Of a DNA stretch of 64,000 nt, positions 1-9,693 are shown one piece after another. Numbering within the stretch: the first letter of the stretch is position 1; the number at the start of each line of letters is the position of its first letter. The notes beneath the pieces were generated by a model. It was not told where the DNA came from and did no database searches. It saw nothing but the letters and a program-made list of their open reading frames with translations. This stretch comes from Pseudomonadota bacterium (GTDB lineage: Bacteria > Pseudomonadota > Gammaproteobacteria > Steroidobacterales > Steroidobacteraceae). Made by a program: the position numbers and the translations under genes. The stretch covers positions 253,618 to 317,617 of the forward strand of contig JADJOO010000003.1 of the NCBI GenBank assembly GCA_016713725.1, given 5' to 3'.

Positions 1-156
1 GGGTTCTTCAACCCGGTCGCGCGCGGCAACAGTGAAGAGCTGCGCCTCGACCTGGCGCGCGTCGACTACTGGCTGGGCGTCGGCGCGCAGCCCTCCGACC
101 GCGTGCAGCAGCTGCTGAAGGTGTTCCGCAAGACCCAGGTCGCGGCTGCGGCCTGA
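1..156 (+). CDS. rpsP: 30S ribosomal protein S16, C-terminal part
   Basis: The window opens inside this gene. The 51 visible residues start at a GFFNP motif and include [14 protein letters not shown], the conserved C-terminal half of bacterial S16. S16 binds 16S rRNA and is needed for assembly of the 30S subunit. The stop codon at 154-156 lies 23 bases before rimM, giving the usual order rpsP-rimM-trmD-rplS, so this is the first gene of a cotranscribed ribosome and tRNA-modification operon. The start lies outside the window. Confidence 0.93.
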   Translation, partial: GFFNPVARGNSEELRLDLARVDYWLGVGAQPSDRVQQLLKVFRKTQVAAAA

Positions 157-179
157 GCCGCGGTCACGCCTGAACCGGC

Positions 180-704
180 ATGACGGTGCGCTCCGGGCCT
201 GGCAGCCCCAGCGCCGTGGTGCTGGGCCGGGTCGGTGCACCCCATGGTGTGCAGGGTTGGGTGAAGGTCACGTCCTTCACAGAGCCCGCAGCAGGCATCG
301 CAGACTACCCGCGGTGGACCCTGGTCCACGGTCACCAGTGCCGGCAGGTCCGGGTCCTGGATTCCAAGCGGGCAGGCCAGAACCTGGCGGTGCGACTCGA
401 AGGAATCGACACCATGGATGCAGCGCGACTGCTGACCGGTGCCGAGATCCAGGTGGACCGCTCCGACCTGCCCGCAACCGGGCCGCACGAGCACTACCTG
501 CACGACTTGCTGGGGCTCGAAGCGGTCAATCGCGAGGGCGTCGCGCTCGGCAGGGTCGAAGAATTTCTCGAGATGCCGGCGCACCCCGTGATGGTGCTGC
601 GCGACGGCAAGTTGGAAAGACTGGTGCCCGTGGTTCCCGAGCGGCTGGTCGCCGTGGACCTCGAGGCAGGTAGGGTGACAGTCGACTGGCACCCGGACGA
701 CTGA
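180..704 (+). CDS. rimM: 16S rRNA-processing protein RimM
   Basis: This 174-residue protein has the two-part RimM layout: an N-terminal beta-barrel domain beginning VVLGRVGAPHGVQGWVKV (about residues 13-90) and a C-terminal PRC-barrel domain (about 100-172). RimM binds ribosomal protein S19 and helps the 3' domain of 16S rRNA mature. The ATG at 180 follows rpsP by 23 bases. Position between rpsP and trmD is the standard proteobacterial arrangement and supports the call. Length matches the family. Confidence 0.95.
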   Translation: MTVRSGPGSPSAVVLGRVGAPHGVQGWVKVTSFTEPAAGIADYPRWTLVHGHQCRQVRVLDSKRAGQNLAVRLEGIDTMDAARLLTGAEIQVDRSDLPATGPHEHYLHDLLGLEAVNREGVALGRVEEFLEMPAHPVMVLRDGKLERLVPVVPERLVAVDLEAGRVTVDWHPDD

Positions 705-746
705 GCTGCGTACTTGGGCGGCGGACTGGGAACGGAGACGCGGTCG

Positions 747-1502
747 ATGCGCATCGTCGTCGTGACGCTGTTTCCGGAGTTCGTCGAGCACGCGCTCAGG
801 TTTGGCGTGCTCGGGCGGGCCATCGAACGCGGCGTGCTCGTGATCGACACGGTCAATCCGCGGCAGTTCGCCACGGACGTGCACAAGACGGTGGACGACC
901 GGCCTTACGGCGGCGGCCCCGGGATGGTGTTGAAAGCGGAGCCCTTGCGGCTCGCGATGGTGGCGGCAGCGGCAATGGTGCCGCAGGCACGCCGGGTGTA
1001 CCTGGCAGCCGACGGCGTCCCGCTCAAGCAGCGGAAGGTCGCCGAGTTCGCCGGGCTCCCGGAGCTGGTCCTCGTGGCCGGCCGCTACGAAGGAGTGGAC
1101 GAGCGGTTCGTCGAGCAATGCGTCGATGAATCGGTTTCGGTCGGAGACGTGGTGTTGAGTGGCGGCGAACTGCCGGCTCTCATGGTCATCGACGCGGTCG
1201 CGAGGCTTCTGCCTGGCACGCTCGGCGACGCGGAGTCAGCGGTGCAGGAGTCCTTCACGGACGGGCTGCTCGACTGGCCCCACTACACCCGGCCCGAGGT
1301 CTGGTCTGGCGACGCAGTGCCGCCGGTGCTGATCGGTGGCAACCACGCCGCGATCGCGCGCTGGCGCCTGCAACAGGCGCTCGGCCGCACGTGGCAGCGC
1401 CGGCCGGACCTGCTGGCGCAGAGAGAATTGAGTGTCGAGGAGCGCAAGCTGCTCGCCGAATACCAGGCGGAGCAGGATGCGACGCGACGAGAGCAGCGAT
1501 AG
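747..1502 (+). CDS. trmD: tRNA (guanine-37-N1)-methyltransferase TrmD
   Basis: TrmD methylates G37 of tRNAs that read CNN codons, using S-adenosylmethionine, and so prevents +1 frameshifting. The protein is 251 residues with the SPOUT trefoil-knot signatures GRYEGVDERF and SVGDVVLSGGELP, and the N-terminal MRIVVVTLFPEF. An upstream TTG at 714 is in frame, but the ATG at 747 is preferred because homologues begin at MRI and a GGAG ribosome-binding site lies at about 733. It is third in the rpsP-rimM-trmD-rplS operon. Confidence 0.95.
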   Translation: MRIVVVTLFPEFVEHALRFGVLGRAIERGVLVIDTVNPRQFATDVHKTVDDRPYGGGPGMVLKAEPLRLAMVAAAAMVPQARRVYLAADGVPLKQRKVAEFAGLPELVLVAGRYEGVDERFVEQCVDESVSVGDVVLSGGELPALMVIDAVARLLPGTLGDAESAVQESFTDGLLDWPHYTRPEVWSGDAVPPVLIGGNHAAIARWRLQQALGRTWQRRPDLLAQRELSVEERKLLAEYQAEQDATRREQR

Positions 1503-1526
1503 AACCGAGACTAAGGTGAAGAAGAA

Positions 1527-1871
1527 ATGAGCAACATCATTGCCGCGCTCGATGCCGAGCGCATGACTCGCGAGATTCCGGACTTCGGCCCCGGCGACAC
1601 CGTCGTCGTCGAAGTGAAGGTCAAGGAAGGCGACCGCGAGCGCGTCCAGGCGTACGAAGGCGTCGTCATCGCGAAGAGCAACCGCGGCCTCAATTCGTCG
1701 TTCACGGTGCGCAAGATTTCGCACGGTGAAGGCGTCGAGCGCGTCTTCCAGAGTTACAGCCCGGCGCTGGGCGCGATCACGGTCAAGCGCCGTGGCAACG
1801 TCCGCCGCGCCAAGCTGTACTACCTCCGCGAGCGCACGGGCAAGTCGGCCCGCATCGAAGAGAAGGTCTGA
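1527..1871 (+). CDS. rplS: 50S ribosomal protein L19
   Basis: The 114-residue protein has the L19 signatures [19 protein letters not shown] and a C-terminal region [17 protein letters not shown]19 sits at the 30S-50S interface. The ATG at 1527 is preceded by AAGGTGAAGAAGAA, a good purine-rich ribosome-binding region. It is the last ribosomal gene of the operon; sppA follows after 20 bases and may be read through from it. Length is typical. Confidence 0.96.
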   Translation: MSNIIAALDAERMTREIPDFGPGDTVVVEVKVKEGDRERVQAYEGVVIAKSNRGLNSSFTVRKISHGEGVERVFQSYSPALGAITVKRRGNVRRAKLYYLRERTGKSARIEEKV

Positions 1872-1891
1872 GCTCGCAGGGGCGCGCGGGT

Positions 1892-3736
1892 ATGCGTGCC
1901 ATCCGCAAGCTGCTGCACTGGATCTGGGCGGGCCTTGAAGGCCTGCGCAAGATCCTGCACCTGCTGCTGCTGCTGCTGGTCTTCGGCGTGATCGGCGCGG
2001 TGTTCTCGCGGCCGATCCCGCTGGTTCCGGACCGCGCGGCGCTCGTCATCGCGCCGTTGGGTCCCCTGGTCGAACAGTTTTCCGGCGCTCCGCTCGAGCG
2101 CGCCATCGGCGAGGTCCTGCGCCAGGGTCCGACCGAGACGCGACTCCGTGACGTCGTCGAGGCGATCGACGCGGCCGGCAAGGACAAGCGCATCAGTTCG
2201 CTCTATCTCGATCTCGGCGGCCTCGACGGCGGCGGCACGGCGAAGCTGCAGGAAGTCGCGGCCGCCATCGACCGCTTCCGCAAGACCGGCAAGCCGGTCA
2301 TCGCCTTCGGCGAGTACTACGACCAGCCGCAGTACTACCTCGCCGCGCACGCCGACGAGATCTACCTCGATCCGCAGGGCATCGCCTACGTCGACGGCTT
2401 CGCGAACTACGGCCTGTTCGTGCGGGACGCGCTCGACAAGCTGTCGGTCGACTGGAACGTCTTCCGCGTCGGCCAGTACAAGTCGGCCGTGGAGATGTTC
2501 ACGCGCAACGACATGTCGGCCGCCGAGCGCGAGGAAAGCCTCGCCTGGCTCACCTCCGTCTGGACGACATGGAAGGGCGACGTGGCGAAGGCCCGCGGCA
2601 TCCAGCCAGCTGTCCTGCAGGACTACGCGGACAACACCGCCGATTCCCTGCGCAAGGTCGACGGCGACCTCGCAAAGCTCGCGCTCGACGCCGGGCTCGT
2701 CACGCACCTCGAGGGACGTTACCGAGCCGAGGAACGCCTGGCCGAAATCACGGGCACCGACGAGGACGCGCACTCGTACAAGGGTGTCGACCAATGGTCG
2801 TACCTCGCGAACGTGAACTCCTCGAAGGCCTTGTCGACCAGGCCGGTCGCGACGATCGCCGTCATCGTCGCCGCGGGCGAGATCGTGCCGGGCGAGCAGC
2901 AGCCGGGCACCGTCGGTTCCGACACGCTCGCCGGCCAGCTGCGCGAGGCGCGCTTTGACGACGACGTGAAAGCCGTCGTGCTGCGCATCGACAGCCCCGG
3001 CGGCAGCACTTTCGCGAGCGAAGTCATCCGGCGCGAGGTCGACGAACTGAAGGCCGCGGGCAAGCCGGTGGTCGCGTCGATGAGCAGCCTCGCTGCCTCG
3101 GGCGGCTACTACATCGCAATGGATGCGGACCGCATCGTTGCAAGCCCGGCAACCCTGACCGGTTCCATCGGCATCTTCGCGATGTTCCCCACGTTCCAGC
3201 GCACGCTGGAACGCGTCGGCGTGCACGTCGACGGCGTGGGCACGACCGCGCTCTCCGGCGAATTCAGCCCGGTGCGACCGATGGGCGAGTCGACGAAGGA
3301 CATCCTGCAGCAGAGCATCGAACACGAGTATCGTCGCTTCATCGGCATGGTGGCCAAGGCGCGCAAGCAGGATGTCGCTGCGATCGACGCGATCGCACAG
3401 GGCCGCGTGTGGTCCGGCGTCGATGCGAAGCGGCTCGGCCTCGTCGACCAGCTCGGGGGCACCGCCGACGCGGTGAAGCTCGCGGCCAAGCTCGCCAGGC
3501 TCGGCGACGACTTTGACGTCGAGCATTACGACGTGGAAGTCGGGTTCGGCGAAGCACTCGGCCTGCGTGTTCAGGCCTCGATCGCCAGGCTTCTGGCGCC
3601 GCTGGTGCCGCAGTCGATGTGGCCGGAACTGCTGCCGCGCAGCCTGCAGCCGGTAGTGGCGGAGCTCGACCGCGTGTCGCGCCTCAGCGATCCGCGCAAC
3701 ACCTACATGTACTGCCTCGCCTGCTCGCTGGACTGA
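1892..3736 (+). CDS. sppA: Signal peptide peptidase SppA, 67K type
   Basis: SppA is an inner-membrane serine protease that clips remnant signal peptides after secretion. The 614-residue length fits the long form with two tandem ClpP-like domains. A single leucine-rich membrane segment lies at about residues 20-38. The catalytic lysine is in VGQYKSAVE (Lys197) in the N-terminal domain and the catalytic serine in [11 protein letters not shown] (Ser403) in the C-terminal domain, which is the known Ser/Lys dyad split. The gene follows rplS and its stop codon is 5 bases before uppP. Confidence 0.93.
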   Translation: MRAIRKLLHWIWAGLEGLRKILHLLLLLLVFGVIGAVFSRPIPLVPDRAALVIAPLGPLVEQFSGAPLERAIGEVLRQGPTETRLRDVVEAIDAAGKDKRISSLYLDLGGLDGGGTAKLQEVAAAIDRFRKTGKPVIAFGEYYDQPQYYLAAHADEIYLDPQGIAYVDGFANYGLFVRDALDKLSVDWNVFRVGQYKSAVEMFTRNDMSAAEREESLAWLTSVWTTWKGDVAKARGIQPAVLQDYADNTADSLRKVDGDLAKLALDAGLVTHLEGRYRAEERLAEITGTDEDAHSYKGVDQWSYLANVNSSKALSTRPVATIAVIVAAGEIVPGEQQPGTVGSDTLAGQLREARFDDDVKAVVLRIDSPGGSTFASEVIRREVDELKAAGKPVVASMSSLAASGGYYIAMDADRIVASPATLTGSIGIFAMFPTFQRTLERVGVHVDGVGTTALSGEFSPVRPMGESTKDILQQSIEHEYRRFIGMVAKARKQDVAAIDAIAQGRVWSGVDAKRLGLVDQLGGTADAVKLAAKLARLGDDFDVEHYDVEVGFGEALGLRVQASIARLLAPLVPQSMWPELLPRSLQPVVAELDRVSRLSDPRNTYMYCLACSLD

Positions 3737-3741
3737 TCGCC

Positions 3742-4563
3742 GTGGATCCCCTGCTGTTGCTGAAGGCGGCCATCCTCGGGGTCGTCGAGGGCATCACCGA
3801 GTTCCTGCCGGTGTCGAGCACCGGGCACCTGATCCTGGCGGCCACCCTGCTCGATTTTCACGATGCGCGCGGCAAGCTGTTCGAGATCGTCATCCAGTCG
3901 GGTGCCATCCTGGCGGTGGTGTGGGAATTCCGCGCGAAGATCGGCACGGTGCTGTCGAACGCGACGAGCGATCCGCTCTCCCGCCGCTTGCTGCTCAACG
4001 TCGCGATTGCGTTCGTACCGCTCGCGGCGCTCGGCATGGTGTTCGGCAGTGCGCTCAAGCACAGCCTGTTCAACGCGCCGACGGTGGCAGCCGCCTTCAT
4101 CATCGGCGGGCTCGTCATCCTCTGGGCGGAACGCCGCACGCACACCGTGCGGATCCACTCGGTCGACGAGATGACGGCGCTCGATGCGCTGAAGGTCGGC
4201 ATCGCGCAGGCGTTCGCACTGATCCCGGGCACCAGCCGATCGGGCGCCACGATCATTGGCGGCATGCTGTTCGGGCTGTCGCGGCAGGTCGCGACCGAGT
4301 TCACCTTCTATCTCGCCATCCCGACGCTCGGTATCGCCTCTCTGTACTCGCTGTACAAGGAACGCGAGTTGCTGGCGCTGGACGACCTCGGCATCTGGGT
4401 CGTCGGCATGGTGGCGGCTTTCCTTTCGGCGTTCGCCTGCGTGCGCTGGCTGATCCGCTACGTCGCGACCCACACCTTCGTGCCGTTTGCCTGGTACCGC
4501 ATCGCCTTCGGCGTGCTGGTGCTGTTTACGGCCTGGAGCGGCCTGATCCACTGGGGCGCCTGA
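3742..4563 (+). CDS. uppP: Undecaprenyl-diphosphatase UppP/BacA
   Basis: UppP recycles the lipid carrier for peptidoglycan by removing one phosphate from undecaprenyl diphosphate on the periplasmic face of the inner membrane. The 273-residue protein is highly hydrophobic and carries both family signatures: [14 protein letters not shown] near the N-terminus and [13 protein letters not shown] in the middle. The start is the GTG at 3742, which gives the length of the E. coli enzyme; longer frames begin inside sppA. It probably shares a transcript with sppA. Confidence 0.94.
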   Translation: MDPLLLLKAAILGVVEGITEFLPVSSTGHLILAATLLDFHDARGKLFEIVIQSGAILAVVWEFRAKIGTVLSNATSDPLSRRLLLNVAIAFVPLAALGMVFGSALKHSLFNAPTVAAAFIIGGLVILWAERRTHTVRIHSVDEMTALDALKVGIAQAFALIPGTSRSGATIIGGMLFGLSRQVATEFTFYLAIPTLGIASLYSLYKERELLALDDLGIWVVGMVAAFLSAFACVRWLIRYVATHTFVPFAWYRIAFGVLVLFTAWSGLIHWGA

Positions 4564-4592
4564 ACGCTCACGCAGCGGTGCCACGAGCGGAC

Positions 4593-4654
4593 GATCCGGA
4601 GCCTTCCCCCAAGCTTGGAAAGGCAGACACGCGCTTGGGGAAAGGCTCCGGATC
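4593..4654. repeat. Long inverted repeat, family 1 copy A
   Basis: Two 22-base arms (4593-4614 and 4633-4654) pair with one mismatch around an 18-base loop that contains GGAAAGGCAGACACGC. The same loop core occurs in two other intergenic hairpins at 22277-22350 and 22741-22802, although the arm sequences differ. It lies between the convergent ends of uppP and the oxidoreductase gene, where it could also terminate transcription, but no T-run follows. Nothing else is recognisable in 4564-4826. Confidence 0.75.
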
Positions 4655-4826
4655 ATCCACTCTCGACGCTGCATGCGCCGCATCACGGCCGCCGGGCCTA
4701 GCGGCGTTTCCGCCTCGGGGAGGCCCGGTCGACGCCCGAGAGAACACGCCTGCCTTATCTAAGATCAAGGGCAGATCCCGGACCGGTCGCCCGCGACGCG
4801 ACGCATGCGCGGGATCGGTGCCGGGG

Positions 4827-5906
4827 TTACGCCTCGGCGACGAAGCCTTTCCACGTCTGCATGTAACCGACGAACGCGGGACCAAGGCCTTCCGCGCGCA
4901 GGTAACCGGCACTCACGGGCAGCGGTATCGCGGCAAAATCGGGGTTCGCACGCACGCGCTCGGGGAAGTCGTGATGCAGGATCGCGGCACGCCCGATGGT
5001 GACGAAATCAGCGCCGTGCTCGAGGCACCTGCGCGCGGTCGCCGCATCCATGATCCTGCCGGCCACGCCGACTTTCACGTCACGCCGGTCCAGGTCCATG
5101 AACCAGTCGACCAGCGGCTTCGACTTGAACGCGTCCTCGTTCGGTTCCTTGAACACGTCCCACAGCGACAGGTCGATGAAATCGAGCCGGCCGTCGTGCA
5201 GCAGGCCCCGCACGATTTCGCGCATCTCGCCGAGCAGCAGAGCGAAGCGTTCGGGCGAAACGCGGATGCCGAGCGTGAAGTCCGGGCGGCAGCGCGCGCG
5301 GATGCCGTCGATGATTTCATGCACGAGGCGACAGCGGTTCTCCAGTGACCCGCCGTATCGATCCTTGCGACGGTTGTACGTGCTGCTCATGAACTGGCTG
5401 AGGATGTAGCCGTGCGCGCCGTGGAGTTCGACGCCGTCGAAGCCGGCGTGCTCAGCGCGCACTGCGGCCGCGATGAAGTCCTCGCGCAGCTGTTCAACTT
5501 CCGCCGGCAGCAGCGCGCGCGACCCGGTTTCCACGTCGTCCGACGGGCAGACGGGCTGCGTACCGATCAGGTCCCGCGGCGAGCGCATGCCGGCGTGATG
5601 AAGTTGCATGTAAGCCGTGCTGCCTGCGGCCTTGATGCCTGCTGCGAGTCGCGTCAGTCCTGGCAGGTGCGCGTCCGTCCAGCAGCCGAGTTGGCCGGGA
5701 AAGCCCTGTCCCTGCGCCTGCACGTGCGATGCGCAGGTCATCGTGGCGCCGAAGCCGCCTTGCGCTCGCAGCGTGAGCCAGGTGTATTCGTCGTCCGAGA
5801 GCGTCCCGTCAACGTGGCTCTGCAGATTGGTGAGCGGCGAGAGCATGGAGCGGTTCTTCATGCCGGGGCCGCGTGTGAACGCGACTGATTCGAACAAAGA
5901 TGACAT
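4827..5906 (-). CDS. NADH:flavin oxidoreductase, Old Yellow Enzyme family
   Basis: The 359-residue protein is an FMN-dependent TIM barrel. It shows the family signature ELHGAHGYILSQFMS followed by YGGSLENR, and the substrate-binding QLHHAG motif upstream. Such enzymes reduce activated carbon-carbon double bonds using NAD(P)H; the physiological substrate cannot be read from sequence. The ATG at 5906 gives a normal length for the short single-domain members. No iron-sulfur cysteine cluster or second domain is present, unlike dienoyl-CoA reductases. It stands alone between two repeat-bearing spacers. Confidence 0.88.
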   Translation of the reverse strand: MSSLFESVAFTRGPGMKNRSMLSPLTNLQSHVDGTLSDDEYTWLTLRAQGGFGATMTCASHVQAQGQGFPGQLGCWTDAHLPGLTRLAAGIKAAGSTAYMQLHHAGMRSPRDLIGTQPVCPSDDVETGSRALLPAEVEQLREDFIAAAVRAEHAGFDGVELHGAHGYILSQFMSSTYNRRKDRYGGSLENRCRLVHEIIDGIRARCRPDFTLGIRVSPERFALLLGEMREIVRGLLHDGRLDFIDLSLWDVFKEPNEDAFKSKPLVDWFMDLDRRDVKVGVAGRIMDAATARRCLEHGADFVTIGRAAILHHDFPERVRANPDFAAIPLPVSAGYLRAEGLGPAFVGYMQTWKGFVAEA

Positions 5907-5925
5907 GGAGATTGGTGCGGACAGG

Positions 5926-6086
5926 GTGACTGGTGACTAGTGATTAGTGATAGGGTGTGCTTGTGATTAGTCAGGGAGCGGCGTCGGCGCGGTCGCGATG
6001 CCGGCTCCAACTGGCGGCATGCGACGCGTGCTGCGCGAGCGACAGGGGGGCGCCGCCCCCCGCATCACTACTCACTACTCACTATT
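5926..6086. repeat. Spacer with complementary AT-rich tracts (GTGACTAGTGATTAG type)
   Basis: The spacer between the oxidoreductase and fba carries a run of GTGACTAGTGATTAGTGATAG-like units at about 5926-5965 and a complementary-type run of CACTACTCACTACTCACTATTC at about 6065-6086. The two can pair imperfectly around roughly 100 bases of ordinary sequence. The tracts are much more AT-rich than the rest of the window. Function is unknown; no gene is visible. Confidence 0.45.
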
Positions 6087-6089
6087 CAT

Positions 6090-7154
6090 TCAGTTGACGA
6101 TCTGGTTGAGCTCGCCCTTCTTGTAGCGCTCGGCCATCTTCTCGAGCGACAGCGGCTTGATCTTCGAGGCCTGCCCCGCGCAGCCGAACGCTTCGTAGCG
6201 CAGCTTGCAGATGCCCCTGGCGGCCGCCTGTGCGTCGGCCAGGAACTTGCGCGGATCGAACTCGGAAGGCTTTTCGGACATGTGCTTGCGGATCGCGCCG
6301 GTCATCGCGAGGCGGATGTCGGTGTCGATGTTGATCTTGCGCACGCCGTGCTTGATGCCCGTCACGATTTCCTCGACCGGCACGCCGTAGGTTTCCTTCA
6401 TCTGGCCGCCGTGCTTGCGGATGACCTCCAGCCATTCCTGCGGCACGCTCGACGAGCCGTGCATCACCAGGTGCGTGTTCGGGATGCGCGCGTGGATTTC
6501 CTTGATGCGGTCGATCGCGAGGATGTCGCCCGTGGGCTTGCGCGTGAACTTGTAGGCGCCGTGCGAGGTGCCGATGGCGATCGCCAGCGCATCGCACTGC
6601 GTCTGCTTGACGAAGTCGGCGGCCTGGTCCGGGTCGGTCAGCAGGTCTTCACGCGTCATGTGGCCTTCGGCGCCGTGGCCGTCCTCCTTGTCCGCCTTCA
6701 TCGTCTCGAGCGAGCCGAGCACGCCGAGTTCGGCCTCGACCGTGATGCCGATCGAGTGCGCGAAGTCGACCACCTTGCGCGATGTCTCGACGTTGTACTC
6801 GTAGGACGAGGGCGTCTTGCCGTCTTCCAGCAGCGAGCCGTCCATCATCACGCTCGAGAAGCCCGAGCGGATGGCGCCCATGCACACCGCCGGCGACTGG
6901 CCGTGGTCCTGGTGCATGACGACCGGGATGTGCGGATATGCCTCGATGGCCGCCTGGATCAGGTGGCGGAGGAACGCCTCACCCGCGTACTTACGCGCGC
7001 CAGCCGAACCCTGCATGATCACCGGGCTGTTGGTTTCGTCGGCCGCTTCCATGATCGCGCGGACCTGCTCGAGGTTGTTGACGTTGAACGCCGGCAGTCC
7101 GTAGTGGTTTTCGGCGGCGTGGTCGAGCAACTGGCGCATCGAGACGAGGGGCAT
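6090..7154 (-). CDS. fba: Fructose-bisphosphate aldolase, class II
   Basis: This zinc enzyme splits fructose 1,6-bisphosphate into dihydroxyacetone phosphate and glyceraldehyde 3-phosphate in glycolysis and runs in reverse in gluconeogenesis. The 354-residue protein carries the class II motifs [10 protein letters not shown] (zinc histidine and catalytic aspartate), [19 protein letters not shown] and KINIDTDIR. Length and the GTSHGAYKF segment fit the class IIB, Calvin-type (CbbA-like) branch. No Calvin-cycle genes are nearby, so a glycolytic role is the simplest reading. It is on the same strand as tdh and kbl but 221 bases further on. Confidence 0.95.
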   Translation of the reverse strand: MPLVSMRQLLDHAAENHYGLPAFNVNNLEQVRAIMEAADETNSPVIMQGSAGARKYAGEAFLRHLIQAAIEAYPHIPVVMHQDHGQSPAVCMGAIRSGFSSVMMDGSLLEDGKTPSSYEYNVETSRKVVDFAHSIGITVEAELGVLGSLETMKADKEDGHGAEGHMTREDLLTDPDQAADFVKQTQCDALAIAIGTSHGAYKFTRKPTGDILAIDRIKEIHARIPNTHLVMHGSSSVPQEWLEVIRKHGGQMKETYGVPVEEIVTGIKHGVRKINIDTDIRLAMTGAIRKHMSEKPSEFDPRKFLADAQAAARGICKLRYEAFGCAGQASKIKPLSLEKMAERYKKGELNQIVN

Positions 7155-7247
7155 GGCGTCGTTTCCTTAGGGGGGAGACCGGTCGATGATTTTAACCCGA
7201 TTTGCCGATTCAACGACCGCGGAAGGCCGCAGCTGCGCTGACGCGCA

Positions 7248-7375
7248 GGGGATAGGGGAAAGGGGATGGGGGTTAGTCGGAGGTACAGCAGAAATCTGAA
7301 TGTCTGACGGCAAGCCGCGGGATTTCAGAGGCGGAGCAGCGCACTCCGACTATCCCCTAACCCCTAACCCCTTCT
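7248..7375. repeat. Inverted G-rich/C-rich tracts between tdh and fba
   Basis: A G-rich tract at about 7248-7282 (GGGATAGGGGAAAGGGGATG, then GGGTTAGTCGGAG) is matched by the complementary CTCCGACTATCCCCTAACCC tract at about 7344-7375. Between them a shorter hairpin (GAAATCTGA...TTTCAG) is possible. The layout resembles the spacer at 5926-6086: two low-complexity complementary tracts flanking 60-100 bases. It may act as a terminator or transcript-end structure for tdh, but no clear T-run is seen. Confidence 0.5.
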
Positions 7376-8404
7376 TCAAGCCGCCCAATCGAGTATCACC
7401 TTGCCCGACTGGCCGCTGCGCATGATCTCGAAGCCGTCGCGGAACTCGGCAATCGGCAACCGGTGGGTGATGACCGGCGAGATGTCGAGGCCGCTCTGCA
7501 GCATCGCCGACATCTTGTACCAGGTCTCGAACATCTCGCGGCCGTACACGCCCTTGATCACCAGTCCCTTGAAGATCACCTGGTTCCAGTCGATGGCGGT
7601 GTCCCCGGGCGGGATGCCGAGCAGCGCGACGCTGCCGCCGTGGTGCATCGTGCGCAGCAGGTCGCGGAACGCCGCCGGGTTGCCCGACATCTCGAGGCCG
7701 ACGTCGAAGCCCTCGACCATGCCGAGGCCCGTCATCGTCTGGTCGAGCGTATCGCGGCTCACGTTGACGGCTTTCGTCGCGCCCATCTTGCGCGCCAGAT
7801 CGAGCCGGTAGTCGTTGACGTCGGTGATCACGATGTGGCGTGCGCCCACGTGACGCGCAATCGCGACGGCCATGATGCCGATCGGGCCTGCGCCCGTGAT
7901 CAGCACGTCCTCGCCGACCAGGTTGAACGACAGCGCCGTGTGCGTCGCGTTGCCGAACGGATCGAGGATCGACGCGACGTCGTCCGTGATCGCGTCGCTG
8001 AGCCTGAACGCGTTGAACGCGGGAATCACGAGGTACTCGGCGAAACAGCCCTGGCGGTTCACGCCGACGCCGACCGTGTTGCGGCAGAGGTGACGGCGCC
8101 CGGCGCGGCAGTTGCGGCAGTAGCCGCAGGTGATGTGGCCTTCGCCCGACACGCGGTCGCCGACCTTGAAGCCCTGGACCTCGCTGCCCAGTTCGACGAT
8201 CCTGCCCACGTACTCGTGGCCCACGGCCATCGGCACGGGGATCGTTTTCTGCGCCCACTGGTCCCAGAGGTAGATGTGCATGTCCGTGCCGCAGATCGCG
8301 GTCTTTTCGACCTTGATCAGCACGTCGTTGGGGCCGACCCTGGGCTCAGGAATTTCTTCCATCCAGATGCCAGGCTCGGCTTTCGCCTTGACCAGTGCCT
8401 TCAT
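7376..8404 (-). CDS. tdh: L-threonine 3-dehydrogenase
   Basis: Tdh is a zinc-dependent medium-chain dehydrogenase that oxidises L-threonine to 2-amino-3-ketobutyrate with NAD+. The 342-residue length is typical. Visible motifs are the catalytic zinc site ICGTDMH and VGHEYVG, the four-cysteine structural zinc site starting [10 protein letters not shown], and the NAD-binding GAGPIGIMA. It lies 42 bases downstream of kbl, whose product uses the Tdh product, so the pair forms the threonine-to-glycine plus acetyl-CoA pathway in one operon. Confidence 0.95.
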   Translation of the reverse strand: MKALVKAKAEPGIWMEEIPEPRVGPNDVLIKVEKTAICGTDMHIYLWDQWAQKTIPVPMAVGHEYVGRIVELGSEVQGFKVGDRVSGEGHITCGYCRNCRAGRRHLCRNTVGVGVNRQGCFAEYLVIPAFNAFRLSDAITDDVASILDPFGNATHTALSFNLVGEDVLITGAGPIGIMAVAIARHVGARHIVITDVNDYRLDLARKMGATKAVNVSRDTLDQTMTGLGMVEGFDVGLEMSGNPAAFRDLLRTMHHGGSVALLGIPPGDTAIDWNQVIFKGLVIKGVYGREMFETWYKMSAMLQSGLDISPVITHRLPIAEFRDGFEIMRSGQSGKVILDWAA

Positions 8405-8446
8405 GCTTCGGCTCTCCAGCGACGCGGGTCGCGCCTGATGCGCGCG

Positions 8447-9637
8447 TCAGCGGATGACGCCGAGTTCGCGGCCGACGGCGATGAAACCCTCGATGGCCCG
8501 GTCCAGCTGCGCCAATGAGTGACCGGCGGTCATCTGCGCGCGGATGCGGGCCTTGCCCATGGGGACGACGGGGTACGAGAAGCCGATGACGTAGACGCCG
8601 CGCTCCAGCAGCTTCTCGGCGAACTGCGCCGCCAGCGCCGCGTCGCCCAGCATGACCGGTGCGATCGGGTGCTCGCCCGGCACGATGCTGAAGCCGGCTT
8701 CGTTCATTCGTCGCCGGAAGTGCGCCGTGTTGCGGCGCAGGTCTGCGCGCAGTTCGTCGCCGTCCTCGACCAGGTCGAGCACGCGCAGCGTCGATGCCGC
8801 GATCACTGGCGGGATGCTGTTCGAGAACAGGTACGGACGCGACCGTTGCCGCAGCCAGCCGACGATTTCCTTGCGCGACGCCGTGTAGCCACCCGCTGCG
8901 CCGCCGAGCGCCTTGCCGAGCGTGCCCGTGAGGATGTCGATGCGACCCATCACGTCGCGGAACTCCGGCGTGCCGCGCCCCGTGCGGCCGATGAAGCCGG
9001 TCGCGTGCGAGTCGTCGACCATCACCAGCGCGCCGTGCCGGTCGGCGAGGTCGCAGATCTCCTTCAGCCGGGCGATGACGCCGTCCATCGAGAACACGCC
9101 ATCCGTCGCAATGAGCTTCACGCGCGCGCCGGACGCTTCCTTGAGGCGGGACTCGAGTTCGTCGAGGTCGTCGTTCGCGTAACGCAGGCGCTGCGCCTTG
9201 CACAGGCGAATGCCGTCGATGATGCTGGCATGGTTGAGCGCGTCGCTGATGACCGCGTCCTGTTCATCGAGCAAAGTCTCGAACAACCCGCCGTTCGCGT
9301 CGAAGCACGACGAGTACAGGATGGTGTCGTCCATGCCGAGGAACGCGCTCAAGCGCGCCTCGAGTTCCTTGTGGACGCTCTGCGTGCCGCAGATGAAGCG
9401 CACCGACGCCATGCCGTAACCGTAACGGTCGAGCGCGCGGTGAGCGGCTTCGCGGATCGACGGGTGGTTCGCGAGCGCGAGGTAGTTGTTGGCGCAGAGG
9501 TTGATCAGTTCGCGGCCGTCGGCGAGCCTGACCACGGGTTGCTGCGGCGAGGCCAGCACGCGCTCCGGCTTGAAGAGCCCGGCGCCCTTCAGGTCTTCGG
9601 TCTGGGCCGCCAGTCGGTCGAGAAAGCCACGATCCAT
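8447..9637 (-). CDS. kbl: Glycine C-acetyltransferase (2-amino-3-ketobutyrate CoA ligase)
   Basis: Kbl cleaves 2-amino-3-ketobutyrate with CoA to glycine and acetyl-CoA, using pyridoxal phosphate. The protein is 396 residues, close to the 398 of E. coli. The motif [15 protein letters not shown] and the PLP lysine in [15 protein letters not shown] are present. The ATG at 9637 is chosen because homologues start at MDRGFLD-like sequence; the frame stays open upstream to 9745 but would pass through the promoter palindrome. It is transcribed divergently from hslR and leads the kbl-tdh operon. Confidence 0.95.
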   Translation of the reverse strand: MDRGFLDRLAAQTEDLKGAGLFKPERVLASPQQPVVRLADGRELINLCANNYLALANHPSIREAAHRALDRYGYGMASVRFICGTQSVHKELEARLSAFLGMDDTILYSSCFDANGGLFETLLDEQDAVISDALNHASIIDGIRLCKAQRLRYANDDLDELESRLKEASGARVKLIATDGVFSMDGVIARLKEICDLADRHGALVMVDDSHATGFIGRTGRGTPEFRDVMGRIDILTGTLGKALGGAAGGYTASRKEIVGWLRQRSRPYLFSNSIPPVIAASTLRVLDLVEDGDELRADLRRNTAHFRRRMNEAGFSIVPGEHPIAPVMLGDAALAAQFAEKLLERGVYVIGFSYPVVPMGKARIRAQMTAGHSLAQLDRAIEGFIAVGRELGVIR

Positions 9638-9666
9638 GGGGTAGGGCGCCTGCAGTTGCGGAGCGC

Positions 9667-9689
9667 GGATTATAAGGGCCTTATAATCC
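9667..9689. promoter_or_regulatory. Perfect palindrome holding divergent TATAAT -10 boxes for kbl and hslR
   Basis: GGATTATAAGG, one central G, then CCTTATAATCC form an exact 11+11 palindrome. Each arm contains TATAAT, at 9682-9687 on the plus strand and at 9669-9674 on the minus strand. The plus-strand box ends 7 bases before the GTG of hslR, so the expected transcription start coincides with the start codon; the minus-strand box leaves about 25 bases of leader before kbl. The two -10 elements are about 13 bases apart, so two RNA polymerases could not bind at once. Confidence 0.65.
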
Positions 9690-9693
9690 GGCC

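Noticed and set aside
66..1118. Long open frame on the minus strand opposite rimM and trmD
   Set aside because: High GC leaves antisense frames open; the plus strand encodes well-known proteins and the antisense translation is Arg/His-rich without any family signature.
1820..3526. 568-codon minus-strand frame opposite sppA
   Set aside because: It is a shadow of sppA caused by codon bias; no domain and no ribosome-binding site.
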